This document shows positions 1 through 9,400 of a stretch of 64,000 bases of DNA, piece by piece. The DNA is from Pagrus major (taxonomy: Eukaryota; Chordata; Actinopteri; Spariformes; Sparidae): contig NC_133221.1 of NCBI RefSeq assembly GCF_040436345.1, positions 30,220,589-30,284,588 of the forward strand, in the 5' to 3' direction. The stretch's first letter is position 1. Each line of letters opens with the position of its first letter. The notes beneath the pieces are model-generated. The model saw only the letters and a program-made list of their open reading frames with translations, made no database searches and was not told the origin of the DNA. The translations under genes and the position numbers were made by a program.

Positions 1-1630
1 CATGAAGTGGCAGAGGAGACAGACAGTGGGGTATCAGCAGCAGGTGAAAACAATGTGTTGAGGCGAAATATATTCACATCTTACTCTGCTGAAGAGATTT
101 CCTTTTCTTGACATTTTGTGAGTTTATTTTCTTTATTATGTTGGTATTATGAGACAGGATGGGCTGGGGCTAGCTGGTTAGCATGCTAACTTCAGCAGAC
201 ATTTCTGCAACACAGTACAAAGACATCTTTAATACCGCTTTTCCACTGGTCAAAAATACAACTTAAACCTGCTAAGATTGGGTATTTGTGGGCAATGGGA
301 ATGTGTAAACTCTGCATTTACACCTGGGTCAATTGATTCTGCAGTAGACCTTGGCTAACTTCTGGTTTAGCCCCCGGCTAACTTGAAGGGGGATAAAATG
401 ATTTAATTGTGCGGCTCTTCTAACGTTATTGGACCAAATGGCTCAAATTATGACAGTGAAACGAGTCATTTCACAGGGGTTGTGACGCTCAAAAGAATCT
501 ATCCACTGTTTTACATACGCCTCTTTCACAATGGCTCTACTGTTGTTTTCTCTTCTGTTACAACTGTTTCCAGCACATCCGTGACATGAAACATGATGTC
601 AGTGACGTACAATGTGACACTTCAGATAAAAATCAGACGGGCTGCACATAGCATTTACACTGTTGTTTCTTCATATTCAGTTGATAACGTTAGTTTAATT
701 TTTGAATGTTTTAAACTTAATTCTGACCATATTTTGCACATAGCCTCTTTATCTCCAAAAGATTGTTTTTTTGATGAGTGGTGGTGTTAAGCTCACCTTA
801 CTGTGTTCACAGGACAAGCCTTCTCAGCAATGGCTGCTGGGATACAAGCTTCCTCCTGACATTCTTTGACCAGAGTTTGTTTGATGCTGGCACCTGCAGC
901 CAGACCCCCTGCTGCCTTACAAGGTACAAAACAGAAGCATTTTTTGTTTGTACAGCTCTGAATTTTAAGAACTTTGAATTTAAATGTTGAACTATTTTGA
1001 CTGTTTGCTGAATCTACTCAGGCAGCATGTGTAGACAGTGTCAGTTAAAGTTTATACTCACCACATTGTCCAGAAGTCCAGGATATGTCTGCTTAGTAAG
1101 GGAGCGCCGTGCCAGCCACATGCTGACCTCCCCACTGCTACTGACAGTGTAACCATTAAGATGGACTCCATACCGCTTCACCCCAAAAAGACCTGCAGTG
1201 TCGCGGCACAGTCAGCTCAGTATACACTTATATTGATCAAACTATACATGGCGCTCTCACTGTGTGCCAAAACTTACATGTGGCAGCTCTCTCCATCCAC
1301 ATCAGAGGAGGGTCAGAGAATTTTGGCATCACGCTGTATTTCTGAAAGATAAAGAATGCTTCAAAATGACTGTGATAGATGTGCTTTTATTGAGAACATG
1401 TAGGGTAATATTGTTTATTAGGATGCAAATTTTGCTGTTCTGTTGGACAGTCCAGTATGAGATGGAAGATCCAACTGATTACAAAGAATATCCCTGGAAG
1501 ATTTCATGGTGTCTTGTCTACTATTTTTTAGATCATCTGCCACTGACTGACAGACTGACTGAATCTAGCAGGAGAGAGAAGGCCAAGAATCATCCACAGG
1601 GGACTGTGAAGATCTGCACAAATTGCAAAC
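1..1630. other. Intergenic, no supported gene
   Basis: No gene could be supported here. The first 111 bases are open in frame 1 on the plus strand and end in a stop (36 codons, ending EEISFS). They could be the tail of a last exon whose body lies left of the window, but nothing in them is recognisable. Several short ORFs at 400-1350 have no domain and no convincing splice signals. Confidence 0.4.
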
Positions 1631-1631
1631 T

Positions 1632-2035
1632 GCTGCTCAGCTGCTCAGAGCTGGTCAGGTTGGGTGAAGAGCCAGACTGTCTGGAGGAATAAACACCCAG
1701 AGTCACATCAGATTCTGCTTTTGTCTGGATGAAAGGGAGGGAGGAGAGCTCAGAGATTACTTTTTAAGTGGATTTATCCTCACTGCCATTAATCAATCTG
1801 AGATGACCTCCATTGTCGGGTGGGTGTGTTCTGTCATGTTGACTGCTGACTGGAGCTGGTGTGCTTTACTTCATTATATTACAGAGAGCAGAGGGGTGAA
1901 AGAAGAGAGAGAACCAGAGTCTCTGGTGAGTGCTGAGTTCAATGAGAGGTTGACCTGATTTGAAACATCCAGACACCAGCTTATGGCTAATGTACAGTAC
2001 AGTAATCTGGCTGTTTGGAGCGAACAAACACTTGA
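1632..2035 (+). repeat. Interspersed repeat family C, copy 1
   Basis: This stretch recurs elsewhere in the window. Its first part (CTGCTCAGAGC, GGAGAGCTCAG, AAGTGGATTTATC, GACCTCCATTGTCGGGTG in order) is found in inverted orientation at 51842-52080. Its second part (GAGTCTCTGGTGAGTGCTGAG, GAGAGGTTGA, CTTATGGCTAATG in order) is found in direct orientation at 28195-28375. This marks a dispersed element of unknown class. Short ORFs inside it are not genes. Confidence 0.7.
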
Positions 2036-2067
2036 GTTAAGTAAATAAACACAAATTATCCTGCAGT

Positions 2068-3488
2068 TAGGGATGTAACGGTTACCGGTGTCACGGTAAA
2101 CCATGGTAAAATTCCCGACGGTGAAGGTTACCATTTAAGTTTTAATTACCATGGTAACCGCCGCGGTCGATAACCACAGTGTGGAAAACTCGCGAGATAC
2201 TTTATCCAAGTCTCCCCCCACGCAGGCGCAGCGTGCAACGTCGCTTGTTATGTAGTGAAGAAGACATGGCGGAGGGAGGACGTGATAGTAGCGGCCCTCA
2301 AGGCATTTTTCCGAAGTCTTGGCGTATTTTGGTTATTATGATAATGCTCAGGGACAGCTGGTCGAGGATGGCAGCCCTGTCTGCAGGAGCTGCAAGAAGA
2401 AAGTCGTTGCGAGGGGCGGCAACACATCCAATTTACTTACTCATTTGCACGACCATCACCCTCAACTGTTAAGTGAATGCAAGGTAAATTAACCTTAAGC
2501 TCAGGTGCATGATGTGTGTGTATGTCGAGTTTTCTCTGTCTAATTTGCTGTTGTCACTAATGTAAACTGACCAGATAGTGGTATAACTGAACGAAGTTGA
2601 TCCGTGATTTGACACGTTATCTGAACCGCTTATTAATTGTAGATTTCACTTTTTAAAGTCGACCTAATAATTCCACAGATATTGATGCAGAGCTGCAGTG
2701 AGGAGGATTTGAGACAAACACGTACTGGGTGGACTGAGTTAGTGAATGCAAACTGACTGAGATGCCTGACTTTCATCTCAGCTCCGTTCACCGGAGCAGC
2801 GTCTACCTGTGGCTCAGCAGCCATTTGACCAATCAGATTGACCGAGTCCATTGACAACACAAGAGCAAGCAGACAGAGACAGACAGCCAATATATATATA
2901 AGTAATATCAGAAATATATAATACCTGTGGATTATTTGTAGAATAGACTATATATAAAGAATAATATACAATGGTGAATATAACAAGTGTCTAGATAGAG
3001 ATAAGAGCCAAAATAGAGTATTCATAATTAATTTAACAATAATCCTTTTTGTTTTGATCTAAAAAATTATTCAACCTGTTTCTCACAAAAGTGATATGAT
3101 CTAGATTGTGAGTTTTGTGATCTGTTGGTTGCATCCTTAGTATTAAGTAACAATGACAGTAATAATTAATAGTGACATTTTCTATTCATTTTTTTCACAG
3201 AGAGGGTCTGCTGGCCAATCGAGTGCTACTGCCAGTACATCTCATTCTACCTCTGTAACGCAGACATTACAGGACGCTTTCAAAAACAGGCTGCTTATAC
3301 CCTAAGCCTTTTAATATATAATACATCTATTTAAATATAAATCTTGGTGAAATTATTTCAATTTATCAGTGTATCAGTGTTTTTTCAACATTTTGAAGAC
3401 ATTTTAAGAATACCGCGGTATACCGATAACCGTGATAATTTTGGTCACTATTACCGTGGTGTGAAATTTTCATGCCGTTACATCCCTA
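2068..3488 (+). mobile_element. Non-autonomous hAT transposon with perfect TIRs and 8-bp TSD
   Basis: The element is 1,421 bp. It starts TAGGGATGTAACGG and ends with the exact reverse complement CCGTTACATCCCTA. It is flanked on both sides by the same 8 bases, CCTGCAGT (2060-2067 and 3489-3496), the target duplication length of hAT transposases. Inside are remains of a transposase 5' end: a BED-finger exon at about 2322-2483 and a possible second exon from about 3202. The DDE/hAT dimerisation body is absent, so the copy cannot move by itself. The perfect duplication and terminal repeats suggest it is not very old. Confidence 0.9.
2322..2483 (+). pseudogene. hAT transposase remnant: BED zinc-finger exon
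   Basis: Reading from 2322 gives a BED-type zinc finger of the ZBED/hAT class: YFGYYDNAQG, then CRSC, then GGNTSNLLTHLHDHH, ending at a consensus donor (AAG|GTAAAT, 2484). The CxxC and HxxxxH metal ligands are intact. In this family the BED finger is the DNA-binding N-terminus of the transposase. The ATG-started ORF from 2267 runs in another frame, so a frameshift separates it from the finger. After an intron, an acceptor near 3200 leads into a Ser/Thr-rich stretch and a stop near 3303. The catalytic core is missing. Confidence 0.7.
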
Positions 3489-3496
3489 CCTGCAGT

Positions 3497-4346
3497 CAAA
3501 CTCGCATGAGTAATGCATCTGTGGTGGTAAACACACCATTAAACAACCACCACTGCTGCATAGCATAGCAACAGGGGATTTACCTGCCTGGGCCCCCTGA
3601 CAGGTAAATGGTCAATGTCATATCCACAGTAAATTAAAAACAGTATCAGACAAAGCCAAAGTCCAACAACACTTGTAATAGCCAAGCTCAAATAGGCGTA
3701 TGAGTGCTTGTCCTGAGTATCTCACCTCATCTCTCCATCCTTTAAGGCAGGGTAGGGAGCCCTCTTGTCTCAGAGGCTGTAGGACCGCGCCCACAGCCTC
3801 GGATCTCTTCTCATATGAGTCCAGACTGTGACACAGTGACACTGCGCCATCGTGCGGCGGACTGAACACCTCTGGATACCGTCCCAACAGTGCAGCTACA
3901 TGGGGAGGAATCCAACCTACGTGCGCTTCGCCTATCTTAAACCTAAGGCAGTTCTCACGACCGGAGCCTGTGGAAACAAGTGGGATGGGATTACTTTAAA
4001 AACAGCACAATGTCGACTTAGTTACATGTTACCACACTGTCAGCCGCCTACCTGGTAAATAAAAGTTATTCATTCGGCGGAGGAGTTGCAGCACTCTTTC
4101 TGACCAGGCAGAGTTGGCCATTTTAAATTAAAATATGTCAACCGGCCACTACTCGTCGTCTTACATTCACACTGCACGTGACCACAGGAACTGGGCGGAT
4201 AATACCGTCACAAATGAAAACAACAAACTACATTTTCACAAGACTTCATCATTCATTGGTAAATACGTCATAACACCATGTCCTTATCGCAGACTGATGA
4301 ACTACACCAGATTCCTCACAGCAGCTAGTACTGATGCGCATGCGCG
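3497..4346. other. Intergenic, no supported gene
   Basis: No recognisable coding region or repeat. Short ORFs on both strands (for example minus 3618-3887) have no domain and no sensible splice context. Confidence 0.4.
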
Positions 4347-4396
4347 TCTTCTTCTTCTTCTTCTTCTTCTTCTTCTTCTTCTTCTTCTTCTTCTTC
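4347..4396. repeat. (CTT)n microsatellite
   Basis: An almost pure CTT run follows GATGCGCATGCGCGT. It creates poly-Leu and poly-Lys ORFs on the two strands, which are artefacts. Confidence 0.97.
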
Positions 4397-4530
4397 TCTA
4401 GTTCAATGGCGGATCTCAAACCAATTTGCATGCCGCGACCTACTGTGCCGGAGTGTATGTGGGAGATTTGTCCCTGAGAATATCCTGTAAGGCAGCGCTT
4501 CCTCTAAACTTTGACACAATTATTGCCTTA

Positions 4531-4531
<1 letters not shown>

Positions 4532-4606
<75 letters not shown>
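4532..4606. repeat. (CTAT)n microsatellite
   Basis: An uninterrupted tetranucleotide run of about 18 units, likely polymorphic in length. Confidence 0.97.
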
Positions 4607-4607
<1 letters not shown>

Positions 4608-5380
4608 TTGACAATTTCCATAAGTTGTATTTTTCATATTTTATTGCTAACTATTCCATTTTCCCACCATAAAAGTCTATATCCTGTTTCAAACAGCACC
4701 CTCATGTAGTCACTGGTTAACGCAGCGAACCTGGCTTTATCCATAGGATCATCTAAATGGTTATGAATGAGAAACTCCAACAACATATAGAATATTTCAG
4801 TCAGTAAAGGAGTGCATAGTAAAGGCACAATGTAGGCTATTAATGTATTGCACGTATTGCACAGGAGCTCATTCTCATTTGTTTCATCAGCTATGGTCCC
4901 TAGGATGTGCATTAACCATTGACCAAGACAAATTCATTGATAGGCTAACTTGTAGATGCACATCTTTAGAACTGAAGGGCAACCTTTTTGAAAGCAAAAC
5001 CAAACAAACAAACAAAATGTAGTTGCAAACGGTGATTGTGGGATCAAACCTTTATTGGCAGAAACTAGTAGTTCTAGTGCATTTACTGTACGTATACATT
5101 TTGAACAGTGTATTGAACTTTAACAGCCAAATGATGAAAAGTTCAGACCAACTACATGGGCCTACTTCTATAATGATATAATGAGATATACAGTTCCAAC
5201 AAAAAAAACAAGACTCAAACCTGTATTCTCATGTAACTTTAAAACCATTTTTAAGATAGCAACACCATGAACAACAGTTATTAAATGAGGACTAAGAACA
5301 AATGTGTGTTGTTATTCTTGTTTGAACAGTAGGTGGCGACTCGTGCCTTAAATATTGGTGCATGGTTCGCAAATAGATAC
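4607..5380. other. Intergenic, no supported gene
   Basis: AT-rich sequence upstream of gmeb2 with no domain-bearing ORF. The stretch AGTAGGTGGCGACTCGTGCC followed by a GAA run (5330-5402) resembles a short dispersed motif often seen in fish DNA. That resemblance is from memory. Confidence 0.4.
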
Positions 5381-5381
5381 G

Positions 5382-5402
5382 AAGAAGAAGAAGAAGAAGA
5401 AT
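5382..5402. repeat. (GAA)n short run
   Basis: Six to seven GAA units lie about 300 bases upstream of the gmeb2 exon 1 donor. Confidence 0.85.
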
Positions 5403-5479
5403 GATAGTGGAGAGGCATGAAGCTATTAAGTGAACTTAATGTATTGTCGTGAAGATGACATTAAATGTATTACACGGGA

Positions 5480-5695
5480 GTCTCCAACGTGTTTAAGAAG
5501 CTGGCGGCCTTGCTGTGTTTAAAATACAACGCTAAAGGAAACCGCTGCCAGCTACAGGGATGTGTTAGCTGCACTCTCCTCTGAGCTAGCTTACATGTCC
5601 ACATAAAGCCAGCCCAGTGACAGACCCTCACGGTTTCTCCACAAGACGAGGCGACATAAATCGGCTAACGACGGCTTTTTAATTGAGACCGAAAG
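5480..5695 (+). other. gmeb2: gmeb2 noncoding exon 1 (5' end approximate)
   Basis: The right edge is set by a strong donor, GAAAG|GTAAG (GT at 5696-5697). The sequence before it is GC-richer than its surroundings, with several CpGs, as expected for a TATA-less housekeeping promoter. The transcription start cannot be fixed from sequence. The first coding exon has its ATG at 6453. Its acceptor is uncertain; one candidate is a pyrimidine stretch ending near 6437. Confidence 0.5.
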
Positions 5696-6233
5696 GTAAG
5701 ATTGAATCAATATTTCTAGAGCCCTGTGCCTGCTTTCTGCCGTAGCCCCATCACGTAAAGACCACCACCATTAAAGACATTCCTAAGTAGGGTATACCCT
5801 GACGTTAGCTAACGTTAGCACCCAGTATGCAGTGTTTGAGTTCAGGTTTTAAAATGATCTCATTATCATCATCATTACAGTTATTCATGTCAGAATGGTC
5901 CATTCTGTCGTTCCGTATTACAAATGTGTTTCACAATTGTGCCCATTTCTAAAAATCCTTTCAGGAATCCTTTCAGGAAAATGTTTGGTTTCCTCAGATT
6001 TCCTCAGCCCTGTCAGAAATCTGTTTTTGTTCTACTGGTTCCAATATATGGAGTCCCATACATTTATAAAACTCCTCTAGGAAATCAGTCGTTTTCTTTT
6101 GGTACCAATAAAATCTCATAGGGTTCCTATAAAGTTCTTAAAAGACTTTATATCCCCTATATCAGAAATTTAAATTTTACTTGACCATGATGGATTATTG
6201 GAAAATCATGTTAAGGCAGTGCACTACAGATAG

Positions 6234-6322
6234 CCAGCAGAGCCGATTCACTGTCAAAGGAAGAAGCAGTCATCGGTTATGTGGCCTGCACCACTTTATA
6301 ACACTTTGTATTAGTGTAACGG
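6234..6322 (+). repeat. Partial duplicate of gmeb2 exon 3 and its donor
   Basis: Bases 6234-6322 closely repeat 6738-6828, which covers the end of gmeb2 coding exon 3, its donor and the start of the following intron. Shared words are GATTCACTGTCAAAGGAAG, AAGCAGTCAT, GCACCACTTTAT and ACACTTT. The donor differs: GGTTATG here against GGTAATG at the real exon. The copy lies upstream of the start codon, so it is either intronic or untranslated. Confidence 0.85.
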
Positions 6323-6452
6323 TAACGGTTTTCAATTTGACAAATGGAAATACACCCTGTTCTTGTGATGACTCAAGCTTCTCCAATTTTATTGAAGAAT
6401 ATCAGTAACATTGAGTTTCCCTCTCTGCTGTCACGAGGCTCCATTTGTCCCA

Positions 6453-9400
6453 ATGGCTTCATCTGAGGTCAGCACCATGCAGGAAATGAGTGAGGTTGTG
6501 ATCGTCACCATCCCAGACCAAGCAGCCGAGGACCTTCCCTCTGTGGTCGAGGAGGATAAAGCAGTGCTAGTGACTGCAGAGCTGACCTCTCAGTCGGGGT
6601 AATGTATACACAAACTTTTAATGAGATTGCCCTATTGTTCAGTTTTCTAAATTGAAACAAAGAAAACTGTGTGCTTTCTCATATGGTTTCCAGGGAGGAC
6701 ATGCTCACAGTAGCATCAGTGGAAGCTGAAGCTGAGACCAGCAGAACAGATTCACTGTCAAAGGAAGAAGCAGTCATTGGTAATGTGACACCACTGCACC
6801 ACTTTATTACACTTTATATTAATGGGACAGTTCAGCAACAGTTTAGTAGAGTGCATCATTTTTGCTTTTATCCTTTTTTCCAAACTATGTCCAAACTACT
6901 ATTTTTACATATTTTTTGGTTTGTATGATCAGATGAAAGAATTGAAAATGGACGTATGAGGGTGTTTCTGTCTCCATCTCTGCAGTGAAGTTGACAGAAG
7001 AGGTCGATGTGGAAGCTGACGTCTTCTACCCAATCACCTGTGGAGATGCCAAAGCCACGCTGGTCTGGAAGAAATTTGTTTGCCCCGGGATCAATGTAAA
7101 ATGTGTCCAGGTATGCACTGTCATTTTGAAACATTAGAGTCTGTGTAAAATCAAATTTATGAACACATTTGAGGGACAGTTCACCCAAAAATGAAAATTC
7201 AATCATTATCTACTCACCCCAAAGCTGATGGAAAGTTGTGTGAAGTTTCATAGTCCAAAATACATTTCTGGAGCTTCACAGCAAAACAGGTGTTGCAGCA
7301 TTCTCCTAAACAACTGAAGTAGCTGGGGACTTCTTTTAAAATGTAAAAAATAAACAACCCAAAACAAGATGATTCCATACAGTTTGTGAGACATAATTCA
7401 AGTCTTCGGAATCCAAAAATTGATTTGAATCCTTATTTACACCCTTTTTAAAGCCAAAATTGTCACACAAAGCTAAAATGCATGAGGTTGAGTAGATAAT
7501 ACAGACTTCACTTTCTCTTTTTGGGTGAACCTATCCTTTAATGTGATATTGATGTGGACCATTAACAGCTCATTACGGTTTATCTCTTCCTCTCTGATCA
7601 GTTCAACGAGCAGCTTATCAGCCCGAAGGAGTTTGTGTGTTTAGCAGGGAAATCCACCCTGAAGGACTGGAAGAGAGCCATCCGCCTCAATGGCACCATG
7701 CTCAGGTCTGGACCTCGCAAACACACAGTGCTTGTTACTTGGTTTAATTGGATACAAACCCCACAGCCTCCCTTTTATGCAACCAAATCTTAATTTATGT
7801 CATTGTATGTTTCATGAAAAACCAAACATCTTTAAGAAAAATCAAGTTTATCACCCATTTTCAGGACACTCTTGTTTGTGTGTAGTTATTTTTTATTTGT
7901 GTGTCATGCCAATATCTGGCACATCCCACACGGGACTACAAGAGACCATCGCAATACCAAACATATGTCATCTTCCGGTTTACAAATATCAGCAAAAATA
8001 AATGAACACATTAACAATAAATTAAATGAAAGAATACTGTATCACCAATTTCCTGCAGGGAAATAAAGAAAAAGAAAAACAATGACAATCACACATGAAA
8101 TCACACATTTCAGATGCATTCTACAATATAAAGACATTTCTACAGTTTATCTTGAAAAAGAGCTTTTTTTCTCATATGCTTTGCTCTCTTCAGGTAACTA
8201 GCTAATTTACATTTACATTTAGCAGATGCTTTTGTCCAAAGCCACTTACGGTAATTCATACACTGATGGTGGTGGTGGCTGCCAGCACATCAGGAGCAGT
8301 TTGGGGCTCAGTATCTTGCCCAATCGAACCAATGACCTCCCGACAACAAGACGCTGGCTCTACCCCTGGGCCACAGCCGCCCCGCCACAGCTAATCTAAA
8401 CTGTTCCTATGTAAATAGACAGCTTAATCTTTGTGGGTCATCCATATGTATCATCCTCTCATTCACCACCACATTGTGAGTCAGGCTGATTACATTTCTG
8501 CAACTGGATTTAATTTAATTGAAAAAAAAATCTAGCCTCATTCTGCATCATGTCCATAATGGTTAATGGCTAATGGTTTTGGATACAGGGCAGAGACAAA
8601 CAAAAATTGAATTAGGTTGTACACATGAAATATTTTCTATTTCCGTAGATCTGTCTTTCCTTAAACACATGTGATTCCATCGTCTTTGTTCCTTTCAGTA
8701 GTTGATGTGCAGGTAACAAATGTGCCTCAGGATGGCACTGTTCCATCAGACACTGTGGTCAGTAAACACAAGTAGTGTATTATAATGTTGTCTAAAGGCA
8801 TCGATCATTTGTCATTTCACAGGAAGATCATGGACTCGGGTGAACTGGACTTTTACCAGCACACAAAGGTCTGCTCCAACACCTGCCGCAGCACTAAGAT
8901 CGACCTGGTGGGAACCAAAGTGTCCATCAGCAGTGACCAGTCTGCTGAACTGGTTCCTGCCACCCCCTCATCAGCTGATTGTAAGTTCTACAGTCTCAGC
9001 CATTGTACTAGTTTGATCTCAGTGCTGATCTGTTACAGGACGCAGCACTGAAACTGTGTTAATGAGGGAATCAGCCAGATCCATTCTTGGCTGATGCGGG
9101 TCAGCCCTGCCCCGGCGCTGCCCCTTTGAGGGACATAAAGTAGGAGAGACCAGGGAGTGCTGGTGTGTGTTTGAGAGGAGGATATAAGTTTATTGACTTT
9201 TTAAAAGATATCCCTACACAATAAGTCTACTCTCTATATTGGGTATTTATCAAGAGAGATTATAGAGTTTGAAATCTAGCATTCAAAGTGACCAGGCATG
9301 GCACTTCTATTAGTTATGGAATTCTGACTCTTCTAGTTGTCATGATTCATGAATGTATTTTATGTAACTAGTGCTTAGTCTGTTTAGCTCAGTGTTAAGA

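Noticed and set aside
811..921. Possible exon starting after TTCACAG and ending before GTACAA
   Set aside because: The open part is interrupted by a stop in the phase that looked most protein-like, and no partner exons are visible.
4249..4431. Poly-Lys and poly-Leu ORFs near 4.3 kb
   Set aside because: They are translations of the (CTT)n run on both strands.
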